NCBI GenBank assembly: GCA_051656645.1
Contig: JBOGCH010000030.1
Location: forward strand, 1-28,768
Length of the DNA: 28,768 nt
Direction: 5' to 3'
DNA from: JBOGCH01 sp051656645
Lineage (GTDB): Bacteria > Bacteroidota > Bacteroidia > Bacteroidales > Marinifilaceae
Shown here: positions 15,642 to 22,980 of the stretch, in pieces
Layout of the letters: each line of letters opens with the position of its first letter
Numbering within the stretch: the first letter of the stretch is position 1
The notes under the pieces: generated by a model
Told to the model about the DNA's origin: nothing
What the model saw: only the letters and a program-made list of their open reading frames with translations
Database searches by the model: none
Program-made: the position numbers and the translations under genes

Positions 15642-16376
15642 ATGGGAACCGCAGCAACAAACATATCTTTACAACCACAAATAGCTTCGACTGTATCATT
15701 GAGCGATAAGATTCTTTCTATTATCGCACATGATTTACGCGCTCCTATCGGTACAATTAAGATGATTAATGAGATTATAGAAAGTAAAAAGGATAAGATT
15801 GGCGATCCGGAGATTGTACGCCTATTTGAAATGGTAAATAATACTACCGACCAAGCCTTTCATTTGTTGGAAAATCTGCTAAGATGGTCCCGCTCCATAA
15901 ATGGCACCACAACAGTGCGTAAAAGTCAATTAAACATAACAGATGTAGTAAGACAGGTCATAGCGCTTTTCACCTCCATATCGCAAGCAAAGGACATTAA
16001 AATTGTTTATAAAACAAAGACTCCAATTATTGTTTTCACAGACGAGGATATGGTTAGAACCATTGTACGTAATTTACTATCCAATGCTGTAAAGTTTACG
16101 CATCCGCAAGGCGCAATACAAGTTGAAGTGAAACAACTAAAGGGTACAATTGACATAGTAGTCAAAGACTCAGGTGTAGGTATGGATTCAGCTACACAAA
16201 AACGCATTAAGGAGCAACGTAATTACACCAGTTACATGGGAACACACAATGAAAGGGGTAGCGGCTTAGGATTAATTCTTTGCTATGAGTTTGCCGATTT
16301 ACTTGACGGTAAATTGTGGTTTACATCAACGTTAAACAAAGGGACTCTATTTCACCTAACTCTTCCTATCGATTAA
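15642..16376 (+). CDS. soluble sensor-less histidine kinase
   Basis: Two-component-type kinase core of 244 residues with no membrane segment and no PAS, GAF or other sensor domain. The HisKA H box is IIAHDLRAPIG (His30 as phospho-acceptor), the N box VRNLLSNAVKFTH (142-154), the G1 box DSGVGM (176-181) and the G2 box GSGLGL (206-211), so the catalytic parts are complete. The short N-terminus (about 20 residues) leaves no room for input, so it may be driven by a partner protein. No response regulator is adjacent. The ATG at 15642 is preferred over the GTG one codon upstream. The 3' end overlaps the exonuclease gene on the other strand by 21 bp. Confidence 0.9.
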   Translation: MGTAATNISLQPQIASTVSLSDKILSIIAHDLRAPIGTIKMINEIIESKKDKIGDPEIVRLFEMVNNTTDQAFHLLENLLRWSRSINGTTTVRKSQLNITDVVRQVIALFTSISQAKDIKIVYKTKTPIIVFTDEDMVRTIVRNLLSNAVKFTHPQGAIQVEVKQLKGTIDIVVKDSGVGMDSATQKRIKEQRNYTSYMGTHNERGSGLGLILCYEFADLLDGKLWFTSTLNKGTLFHLTLPID

Positions 16377-16964
16377 AGCCTCATGTTGTTTATAAATTGC
16401 CATGAACATTCTACGCGCACCCCAAGCATCGGTTGCAGCATAGCGTAGTTGCGCTTCTGTCAAATCTGGTGCTTCCCAATTAGTCACTCGTTGACGTTTA
16501 GAGATACGAACACCAAATATGATGGCCATTAACTTAGAAAAGGACTTATCTTCAATACCCACCGTAGGTGCGTAATTTTGTAAATCAAGGAAGGATGCAG
16601 GATTAAATTGTGCTATGCGTCGAAGTGCTTTTATATCGTCACGAATTCCTACGCCCACTTTTATTATATTCTTATCGGAAAATATTTTGCGTAACTGAGG
16701 TATAAAACCACAATGGTGTATGCGAAACAGATACACCTTCTCCGGTGTTGCCAACTGTATTAAGCTTACTTTGTTAATAACACCTTTTTGAAATGAGGGC
16801 TTTGTCTCCGTATCAAATCCAACAACTTTAGCCTGCGTTATTTCTGCGACGGCTATACGTGCTTCTTCGACACGATTAATTACCATTATTTCTCCCTCGT
16901 ATACATATTGAGGGAGTTTCTCCATTTCTTCTTTGCTTATTGTATTTCTGAACCCTGATTCCAT
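16356..16964 (-). CDS. 3'-5' exonuclease, DEDDy family (RNase D-like)
   Basis: Single-domain exonuclease of 202 residues. The DEDDy active site is visible: FDTE (Asp51, Glu53), an Asp at 109/110 in VGIRDD, and YAATDAW with Tyr175 and Asp179. It lacks the HRDC domains of E. coli RNase D, so it is the short form common in Bacteroidetes; the substrate (RNA or DNA) is not certain. It lies 16 nt behind DUF5063 on the same strand, forming a two-gene unit. Its last 21 bp lie inside the end of the histidine kinase gene, so the convergent transcripts are complementary there, and no terminator hairpin is seen at the junction. Confidence 0.9.
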   Translation of the reverse strand: MESGFRNTISKEEMEKLPQYVYEGEIMVINRVEEARIAVAEITQAKVVGFDTETKPSFQKGVINKVSLIQLATPEKVYLFRIHHCGFIPQLRKIFSDKNIIKVGVGIRDDIKALRRIAQFNPASFLDLQNYAPTVGIEDKSFSKLMAIIFGVRISKRQRVTNWEAPDLTEAQLRYAATDAWGARRMFMAIYKQHEALIDRKS

Positions 16965-16980
16965 TGTGTTTTCTCCTCTA

Positions 16981-17520
16981 TCAACGTCTCTCTTCTTGCT
17001 CTTCTTTTAATTTATATACGGAAAGATGCACTGCACGTAACAAACTAGCTACGGTTTTTCCCCAATACAATTCGAAATTATTATTTAAGGCCCATAACGC
17101 TTCAGTCATTACGTCGTCTAAACCGCAACGATATACCATAATGAAGTTCTTTAAGTCTTGGTATACGTCAGCAACACCTTCAGAAACCAAGTGTACTATA
17201 GGTTCTGCACTATATTGCATTTCATCATCGAATACTTCCAGATATTCATCATGAGCGCCCATTAATCGACTAACACTCATTCTTACTCTCTCATAATCCG
17301 ATTCTGTTACAGATTCTTCTAAATATTCATCGTCTGCACCCTCACATTGCGGTAACATTGAACCTTTTAGGTAAATTAATGGCAAGAACTTTTGCAAACG
17401 TTCTGCAAAATCAACCGATTCCATTTGCGTTGTCGTTTCTACAAAATCGCAGAACTCTTTAGCCACCGCAACAAACTCTATTACTTGTTTACTATAAACA
17501 ACAGTTTGAAATTCGTCCAT
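16981..17520 (-). CDS. DUF5063 family protein
   Basis: Acidic, largely helical cytoplasmic protein of 179 residues, recognised as DUF5063 by the ERLQKFLPLIYLKGSMLP segment, the EYLEVFDDEMQYSAEPIVHLVSEGVADVYQDLKNFI core, and ALWALNNNFELYWGKTV near the end. The molecular function is unknown. It is the first gene of a two-gene operon with the DEDDy exonuclease, an arrangement I recall as common in Bacteroidetes, which suggests a role connected to the nuclease. The ATG at 17520 is chosen; an in-frame GTG at 17529 would add three residues. A TACCTTTG box lies 28 nt upstream. Confidence 0.88.
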   Translation of the reverse strand: MDEFQTVVYSKQVIEFVAVAKEFCDFVETTTQMESVDFAERLQKFLPLIYLKGSMLPQCEGADDEYLEESVTESDYERVRMSVSRLMGAHDEYLEVFDDEMQYSAEPIVHLVSEGVADVYQDLKNFIMVYRCGLDDVMTEALWALNNNFELYWGKTVASLLRAVHLSVYKLKEEQEERR

Positions 17521-17547
17521 AATCTTCACTCCTATCTATTATTTAAA

Positions 17548-17555
17548 CAAAGGTA
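17548..17555 (-). promoter_or_regulatory. -7 box of the DUF5063/exonuclease operon
   Basis: TACCTTTG on the minus strand, an exact TAnnTTTG. The -33 side has no TTTG at 19-20 nt. It would start transcripts near 17541, about 20 nt before the ATG. Confidence 0.5.
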
Positions 17556-17597
17556 TTAAATTATTATCAGTTACTGTATAAATCTAATTTTTATTTT

Positions 17598-17605
17598 TAT
17601 ATTTG
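17598..17605 (+). promoter_or_regulatory. -7 box of tRNA-Ser
   Basis: TATATTTG, an exact TAnnTTTG, 25 nt before the mature tRNA. The -33 side is only TTACTG at about 21 nt. It is divergent from the DUF5063 promoter. Confidence 0.5.
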
Positions 17606-17630
17606 CATCGCATTAAGCCAAAAGCACTAA

Positions 17631-17718
17631 GGAGAGGTGCAGGAGTGGCTGAACTGGATCGCCTGGAAAGCGGTTATACCTCAAAAGGGTATCGGGGGTT
17701 CGAATCCCCCTCTCTCCG
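17631..17718 (+). tRNA. tRNA-Ser (GGA)
   Basis: 88-nt class II tRNA with acceptor GGAGAGG/TCTCTCC, discriminator G, anticodon loop CTGGAAA (anticodon GGA), a long variable arm (TATACC/GGGTAT around TCAAAA) and T arm GGGGG/CCCCC with loop TTCGAAT. CCA is not encoded. Confidence 0.95.
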
Positions 17719-17721
17719 CAG

Positions 17722-17751
17722 AAAACGTTTAGAGAAATCTAAACGTTTTTT
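17722..17751 (+). terminator. terminator of tRNA-Ser
   Basis: 12-bp stem (17722-17733 with 17738-17749), GAAA tetraloop, and a T run from 17746 continuing as TCTTTT. It starts 4 nt after the tRNA. Confidence 0.85.
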
Positions 17752-17801
17752 CTTTTATATAGACCATCCATTTCTATTTACTGCGACTCAATAATACAAA
17801 A

Positions 17802-17833
17802 AAAAGACTCATTCTATAAAGAATGAGTCTTTT
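17802..17833. terminator. terminator facing tRNA-Lys
   Basis: 14-bp stem (17802-17815 with 17820-17833) with loop ATAA, A run on the left and T run on the right. On the minus strand it starts 4 nt after tRNA-Lys; it may act in both directions. Confidence 0.8.
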
Positions 17834-17836
17834 TCG

Positions 17837-17909
17837 TGATCCAGCTGGGGCTCGAACCCAGGACCCCAACATTAAAAGTGTTGTGCTCTACCAGCTGAGC
17901 TACTGAATC
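17837..17909 (-). tRNA. tRNA-Lys (TTT)
   Basis: 73-nt tRNA on the minus strand with acceptor GATTCAG/CTGGATC (one G-T), discriminator A, D arm GCTC/GAGC, anticodon stem CAACA/TGTTG with loop CTTTTAA (anticodon TTT), T arm CTGGG/CCCAG. CCA is not encoded. Confidence 0.95.
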
Positions 17910-17949
17910 ATCATGTTTTTGCACTGTCGGTGTTACCCGATTGCGAGTG

Positions 17950-17980
17950 CAAAGGTAGTGATTATTTTATTACCTCCAAA
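17950..17980 (-). promoter_or_regulatory. promoter of tRNA-Lys
   Basis: On the minus strand: TTTG (17977-17980), exactly 19 nt, TACCTTTG (17950-17957). Full consensus match. The start near 17943 gives a 5' leader of about 35 nt that RNase P must remove. Confidence 0.8.
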
Positions 17981-18003
17981 TTTTGAGAGTACTTTTTTAA
18001 AAA

Positions 18004-18606
18004 TTATTCTACCCTATCTATTCGCAACCCTTCCACTTTACTCAATCTATCAATTAGCAACTCATTCATTGACTGCCTAATACATAACGTCATTTTACAA
18101 TCCAACTGAAAATCGCGACTGATAATTTCAGGCATTTCATCTTTAATTATTTTCATCACATCATTCATAACTAAATAACCAAAGACTATATCTATTTCAA
18201 CATCCACAGTTTTCTCTATAATTTCAGCATTCGCAATAGCATCAATCGATGCCTCCTTGTACGCATTAATTAAACCTGAAACACCCAACTTTGTACCCCC
18301 AAAATAACGCACCACAACTATTAATACATTCGTCAAATCATGCGATACTATTTGTCCTAGAATTGGTTTTCCTGCAGTAGACGACGGCTCACCATCATCC
18401 ACAGCTCGTGTACGCTCCCTATGCGCTCCTAAAGCATAAGCATAACAATGATGCCTGGCATCATAATAATACTCTTTTATATCGCTTACAATTTGCTTTA
18501 CTTCCTCCTCAGTGCGTACAGGATGAATAGATGCTATAAACTTACTCCCTTTCTCCTTATACAAGCCCTCGGCAAGCTTGGTAATTGTTTTATATTGATC
18601 TTCCAT
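18004..18606 (-). CDS. YigZ/IMPACT family protein
   Basis: 200-residue member of the IMPACT (UPF0029) family. The signature ARHHCYAY (50-57), DDGEPSSTAGKP (70-81) and VVVRYFGGTKLGVSGL (97-112) are all present, followed by the alpha/beta C-terminal domain (about 135-200). Eukaryotic IMPACT modulates GCN2; bacterial YigZ is linked to translation or RNA metabolism, but the activity is unproven. It is on the same strand as dnaA, but a hairpin terminator lies between them, so it is probably transcribed separately. Start chosen at the ATG that gives the usual family N-terminus. Confidence 0.9.
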   Translation of the reverse strand: MEDQYKTITKLAEGLYKEKGSKFIASIHPVRTEEEVKQIVSDIKEYYYDARHHCYAYALGAHRERTRAVDDGEPSSTAGKPILGQIVSHDLTNVLIVVVRYFGGTKLGVSGLINAYKEASIDAIANAEIIEKTVDVEIDIVFGYLVMNDVMKIIKDEMPEIISRDFQLDCKMTLCIRQSMNELLIDRLSKVEGLRIDRVE

Positions 18607-18636
18607 ACACTTTCATTAGTCACCCAAAGATAATAA

Positions 18637-18675
18637 AAAGACAACGCGGAAATGATACATTCCCGCGTTGTCTTT
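18637..18675 (-). terminator. intrinsic terminator of dnaA
   Basis: 13-bp GC-rich stem (18637-18649 with 18663-18675, core CAACGCGG). Read on the minus strand it is followed by TTTTTATTA. It lies 13 nt after the dnaA stop. Confidence 0.85.
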
Positions 18676-18687
18676 ATCTCTTATTTG

Positions 18688-20118
18688 TTACAAATTAGAA
18701 TAGAACAACTGTTTTTGTATCTCTTCTACATTTGTTTTAAATTGCTTATCTGTTGAAATCAAATCATTAACTGCCTTACATGCATATAAAACAGTCGCAT
18801 GATCTTTATTACCAATTTGACTTCCAATAGAGGCCAATGAACAGCTGGTATACGTTTTACTCAAATACATTGCCAACTGACGTGCTTGCACAATTTCACG
18901 CTTACGTGTTTTAGCTTTCAACATCTCATTTGTTATATTGAAATAGTTGCATACCACATTTTGAATTTTATCAACTGTGATTTCCGACACTTCCGACTTC
19001 ACAATCTTTTCCAACGACTCTCTTACCACATCTAACGTAAGTTCTCGTTTATTGAATGTAGACTGCGCAAGTAAAGATATCATTGCACCTTCAAGCTCTC
19101 TAACGTTATTATTTACATACTTACATAAGTACTCTATCACATCGTCAGAGAATTCAATACCATCCTTACGGGCCTTGTTAAGTATAATCTCTTTTCTTGT
19201 ATCAAAATCCGGACTTTTAATCTCTGCTGTTAATCCCCATCTAAAGCGAGATAACAAACGATCCTCCATTCCACTCATTTCAGCAGGCGACTTATCGGCT
19301 GTCAAAATCAACTGACGCCCTGACTGATGTAAATGATTAAATATATGGAAGAATGTATTCTGCGTTCCCGGTTTACCCGCAAACTCTTGTATATCGTCTA
19401 GAATTAAAACATCTATCAACTGATAGAAATGTAAAAAGTCATTCACCTCATTTCTACGAACAGCTTCAACATACTGTGTTTGGAATAAATTAGTCGATAA
19501 ATACAACACCACTTTTTCCGGATGACGTTGTTTTACCTCTAGACCAATCGCTTGAGCTAAATGCGTTTTTCCCAATCCCGAATTACCATAAATAACCAAT
19601 GGGTTAAATGCAGTTTTACCCGGTTTCTCAGCAATTGCCATTCCCGCAGAACGAGCCAATCTATTACAACCTCCCTCAATATAAGCATCCATCGAATAAC
19701 TTGGATTCAATTGAGAGTCTATACGAATAGTATTTGTTGGAACTTCAAAAGGGTTTCTTAACGGAGCTTTACCATGGTTATCGTATTTAACTGTCGAAAC
19801 CGCAGGTTTCTGTACATTTGTAGACGACATTGTCACAGCAATATCATTACGCTTCTTGCTCTGCTCAACTATTACCGAATATTCCAACTTAGCAGTTGGA
19901 CCAATCACTGTTTTAAGTGCGCTTTTTAATATATCAATATAGTCACCCTCTAGTGCCTCATATACATAAGCACTAGCCACCTGAATTGTCAAAACGTTGT
20001 TTGCAAATCGCAACGCTTTAATTGGTTCAAATAGGATCTTATATTTTGATGGAACAATATGTTCACGTATCAATTCAAGACATTTAGACCATATTACATC
20101 GCACTCTTTATTCATCAT
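18688..20118 (-). CDS. dnaA: chromosomal replication initiator DnaA
   Basis: Replication initiator that binds DnaA boxes and opens the origin. 476 residues, normal length. Domain I is 1-85, followed by a low-complexity linker (about 86-135). AAA+ domain III has Walker A GNSGLGKT (178-185), Walker B VLILDD (237-242), and a sensor/Arg-finger region LLSRFRWG (288-295). Domain IV ends in the DNA-binding signature SLASIGSQIGNKDHATVLYA (427-446). The ATG at 20118 is followed directly by a second ATG. Its neighbours are YigZ and an MCE protein, not dnaN/recF, as is common in Bacteroidetes, so position alone does not show the origin. The 306-bp upstream gap has two weak DnaA-box-like 9-mers. Confidence 0.97.
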   Translation of the reverse strand: MMNKECDVIWSKCLELIREHIVPSKYKILFEPIKALRFANNVLTIQVASAYVYEALEGDYIDILKSALKTVIGPTAKLEYSVIVEQSKKRNDIAVTMSSTNVQKPAVSTVKYDNHGKAPLRNPFEVPTNTIRIDSQLNPSYSMDAYIEGGCNRLARSAGMAIAEKPGKTAFNPLVIYGNSGLGKTHLAQAIGLEVKQRHPEKVVLYLSTNLFQTQYVEAVRRNEVNDFLHFYQLIDVLILDDIQEFAGKPGTQNTFFHIFNHLHQSGRQLILTADKSPAEMSGMEDRLLSRFRWGLTAEIKSPDFDTRKEIILNKARKDGIEFSDDVIEYLCKYVNNNVRELEGAMISLLAQSTFNKRELTLDVVRESLEKIVKSEVSEITVDKIQNVVCNYFNITNEMLKAKTRKREIVQARQLAMYLSKTYTSCSLASIGSQIGNKDHATVLYACKAVNDLISTDKQFKTNVEEIQKQLFYSNL

Positions 20119-20424
20119 GATTTATTTTCGAAGTAGCTGTTATTCTTTTCACATTCTATTGGACTTGCAAATTTCGACAAAAAGAATTACAAAAAAAAAT
20201 GATACGGCTATTGATTTTCTAGAAATATTTTTAATCACTGAATATCAACACATTAAACCTTGCACACTAATAATCAATCACTTATCAACAATATCACTTT
20301 ACAACGCACACTAACACAACACACAACACCTTATACTACAAGGCATTGCACTATAATTACAATAATAAAAAACAGCTTGAAATTATCTCTAATTCCAAGC
20401 TGTTTTTATATCGTTATCAATAAA
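20119..20424. other. 306-bp gap upstream of dnaA, G-poor, with DnaA-box-like 9-mers
   Basis: No gene is supported. The plus strand from about 20221 to 20370 has very few G residues. It contains TTATCAACA (20282-20290; one mismatch to TTATCCACA) and ATATCAACA (20242-20250; two mismatches), 40 bp apart. The terminator of the MCE gene occupies the right end. I did not find a clear TAnnTTTG promoter for dnaA. Confidence 0.5.
20368..20407 (-). terminator. terminator of the amidase/MCE operon
   Basis: AAAAACAGCTTG (20368-20379) pairs with CAAGCTGTTTTT (20396-20407); on the minus strand the stem is followed by a T-rich stretch. It lies 17 nt after the MCE stop. Confidence 0.75.
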
Positions 20425-21612
20425 TTACTTCTGTACTTCAGGCAATTTTACAATAAAGGCATTTGGATATGTATTTTTAACTTGCTTCAGCTCACTTTCC
20501 GCCTTCGTCAATTTCTTATAAGCTCCGTCAATATACAAATACTTACCCCCCGAATAAACCATTTTCAAAGATGGATGCTTCTTATAAAGCAAATCATCCA
20601 GAGCCAAAGGTGCATCTGACGAACGTATTACCACATTATATAGCTCTACCTCACGTGGCGTTTTTGAGAAAACAGAAAAACTTATATACTTTTTCGGGTT
20701 CTTTTGTAAATCAACCATCAGCTTATTCAAATTAGAACTCACTTCCACAAGGTTATAATACACCTCGTCCTGATCAATTAGTTTACCAACCGTCCCTTCT
20801 CCCAATGCTATTTTACTTGTAATAGAGTCTACATTCATCAACACCTCATTTATACGAGACATCATTAAGCCCACATTTGCTGCCTCTATAGAATCCGTTA
20901 TACTACTAACATTCTCTAGTGCATTGGATATATGTTGGTTATTACTCTTTAAGTTAGATGTTACACTGTTTACATTACACAAAATATCATTTATGTTTTG
21001 AACCTCGTTTTCAACCAATAAATTCAAATTCGCAGTAATCTGCTCAACATTATCCAACGTTCTGTTTATACTTCCTAAACCGCCCTTTTGCTGTGTACTG
21101 TCTGTACCGTTCAGCATTCCTTGCAATCCGCCAATCAACGTATCAAGTGACGAAATTAAACTCTCCACCTTAATTTTTATTGGAGCTATTTGTTCATTTA
21201 CTTGTTGCATTAAACTTAACTGTACACAAGATGTTAAGGTATCGCCACTCAACGCAAAATGGATGGAGTTTCCAGGCAATATCTGTATGGCTTTTGATCC
21301 CATTAAATCTAGATTTGAAATCTCAGCCGTCGAATTAGAAGGTATGCGTATAGATTTAGAAACACTAAATTCAACCAATACTTTATTGTAGTATTCGCCG
21401 GCAAAATGGATACTACGCACCTGCCCTACTGAATATCCTCGAAACATAACGCTACTCGACACTTTTAATCCATCAATCTGATCATAGTAAGCGTAGTAAG
21501 TATGGTCTTTCGCAAACAGTGAGCGAGCTTTCAAATAGTTCAATCCCCATATCAATATGATAATTGCAACTACAGCTGTTAAACCCAACTTTGCCTCTCT
21601 TGATAAATGCAT
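20425..21612 (-). CDS. MCE (MlaD-like) lipid-transport protein with SPOR-like C-terminus
   Basis: Inner-membrane-anchored periplasmic protein of 395 residues, probably the substrate-binding subunit of an Mla-type phospholipid transporter. One N-terminal membrane helix (about 9-27), an MCE domain (about 36-115; YYDQIDGLKVSSSVMFRGYSVGQV and the following strands), then a long helical, Asn/Ser-rich region (130-300) typical of MCE tails. Unusually, residues 323-390 resemble a SPOR domain: ELYNVVIRSS, a middle segment, KYLYIDGAYKKLTKAESEL and YPNAFIVKL. Most MCE proteins of this type end near the KYISFSVFSK segment. The gene is 53 nt behind the amidase, which also ends in a SPOR-like domain, so the two are probably co-transcribed. 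No MlaE/MlaF permease or ATPase is in the window. Confidence 0.88.
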   Translation of the reverse strand: MHLSREAKLGLTAVVAIIILIWGLNYLKARSLFAKDHTYYAYYDQIDGLKVSSSVMFRGYSVGQVRSIHFAGEYYNKVLVEFSVSKSIRIPSNSTAEISNLDLMGSKAIQILPGNSIHFALSGDTLTSCVQLSLMQQVNEQIAPIKIKVESLISSLDTLIGGLQGMLNGTDSTQQKGGLGSINRTLDNVEQITANLNLLVENEVQNINDILCNVNSVTSNLKSNNQHISNALENVSSITDSIEAANVGLMMSRINEVLMNVDSITSKIALGEGTVGKLIDQDEVYYNLVEVSSNLNKLMVDLQKNPKKYISFSVFSKTPREVELYNVVIRSSDAPLALDDLLYKKHPSLKMVYSGGKYLYIDGAYKKLTKAESELKQVKNTYPNAFIVKLPEVQK

Positions 21613-21665
21613 ATTATATTATTCTTTATTTTTAATTAATACAACAAAAAGCGTGCTAAGTTACA

Positions 21666-22850
21666 CTATTTGCTCATTTCTTTTGCCTTTGTCACCGATA
21701 TCTGCTTTCCTTTATAAATGGCAATCGGAAAACAATCTTTTACGCTTCTTCTAACGGTAGACATATTCTTTACAACATCATCATAATTTGAAGAAGGATA
21801 TACGTAGTATCTGTATCGTCCATCACTGTGCAATTCATTGACTTTTGTCGCTACTTTTAAGTGACCAAAACTTTTCATTTTAGCTGTCGACGAACATACC
21901 TGAATGGCATATACTAATCCCTCCACACCGCGAGGAGTAACTTTTGTTACCTTTGTAACGGTTTCCGTCACTGCCTTTTGTTCCTTAACAACCTCTTTCT
22001 TTGCATTGCCAATCGGCTCATCATTCTTATTCTGATCCTGAACTACAAGTTGTAAATCAATATTTTTTTCTACGGTATCCTTATATCTAGCAAATGCCTT
22101 AACTATTGCATTCGCCATATTATCTTGTCCAACTTTCGATTTCAAGTACCTTTCTTCCTCCAAATTGGAAATATATCCCATTTCCACAAGTACAGAAGGC
22201 ATTGCCGCATCTTTCAATACCAGATATCCTGCTTGGCGCACTTCCCTATCAGGCAAACGTGAACTTTTTACCATCTCCTTTTGCATGTGCCCTGCCAATT
22301 CCAAACTCTTTTCTAGGTGAATGTTCTGAATTAAATTAAAAATAATATATGACTCCGGTCTATTAGGATCAAAACCTACATATTTTGTTGTATAATCCTC
22401 TTCATATCGTATCGCAGCATTCTCCTTCATTGCCACGCGCAAACTATGCTCATTACTATTTGAACCCAATACATAGGTTTCAATACCCTTAACGTCTCTC
22501 CTATCAAATGCATTTGTATGGATAGAAATAAACACATCGGCTCCTGCCTTATTCGCAATCTTTCCTCTGTTAATTAACGGCACACTAACATCCTTTGTCC
22601 GTGTATAAACAACCTTAATGTCAGGATAGCGTTGTTTTAGCAATTCACCAACTCGTAACGCAACATTTAGCGTCACGACTTTCTCTTGTGTGCCATTTTT
22701 ACCCACTGCACCAGGGTCTACGCCACCATGTCCGGCATCTAAGCATACCGTCTTAATCTTACCCGATCCGTTCTGCCCTTTCACCGTTTTATCACATAAT
22801 AGACAAACTGATATTAGCATACAACAACTAATCACCCATTTTATTATCAT
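21666..22850 (-). CDS. N-acetylmuramoyl-L-alanine amidase (AmiC type) with SPOR-like domain
   Basis: Exported Zn-dependent amidase that cuts the bond between MurNAc and the peptide stem, used in daughter-cell separation. 394 residues: signal peptide (1-25), Amidase_3 catalytic domain (32-256) with DAGHGG (His41), Glu56, SIHTNA (His111) and the catalytic VEMGYISN (Glu223), then a Lys/Val-rich linker (260-308) and a SPOR-like domain (312-381; YAIQVCSS, RYRYYVYPSS, FPIAIYKG). SPOR domains bind denuded septal glycan strands, so septum targeting is expected. First gene of the operon with the MCE protein, and divergent from lptD over a 130-bp gap. Confidence 0.93.
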   Translation of the reverse strand: MIIKWVISCCMLISVCLLCDKTVKGQNGSGKIKTVCLDAGHGGVDPGAVGKNGTQEKVVTLNVALRVGELLKQRYPDIKVVYTRTKDVSVPLINRGKIANKAGADVFISIHTNAFDRRDVKGIETYVLGSNSNEHSLRVAMKENAAIRYEEDYTTKYVGFDPNRPESYIIFNLIQNIHLEKSLELAGHMQKEMVKSSRLPDREVRQAGYLVLKDAAMPSVLVEMGYISNLEEERYLKSKVGQDNMANAIVKAFARYKDTVEKNIDLQLVVQDQNKNDEPIGNAKKEVVKEQKAVTETVTKVTKVTPRGVEGLVYAIQVCSSTAKMKSFGHLKVATKVNELHSDGRYRYYVYPSSNYDDVVKNMSTVRRSVKDCFPIAIYKGKQISVTKAKEMSK

Positions 22851-22900
22851 CTTCTATATACTTTTTAAAAAAAATAGTGAGCTTAACAATCAATATTTGC

Positions 22901-22908
22901 TACATTTG
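22901..22908 (+). promoter_or_regulatory. candidate -7 box of lptD
   Basis: TACATTTG, an exact TAnnTTTG, in the 130-bp gap between the divergent amidase and lptD. No TTG at -33. Predicted leader about 66 nt. Confidence 0.4.
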
Positions 22909-22980
22909 CAAATCATACAGCCTTTTGTCTGTATTAAGATAGTACAAAAATAGTATATTAAATTGCAAATAATTCCATAT

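Noticed and set aside
17603..17794. 63-codon frame over tRNA-Ser
   Set aside because: It spans the tRNA and its terminator; there is no protein-like pattern.
20119..20424. oriC next to dnaA
   Set aside because: Only two imperfect DnaA-box-like 9-mers, no cluster and no dnaN/recF neighbourhood; Bacteroidetes origins are often not beside dnaA.
20260..20619. 119-codon plus-strand frame between dnaA and the MCE gene
   Set aside because: It covers the terminator and then the reverse of the MCE coding sequence; it is a shadow frame.
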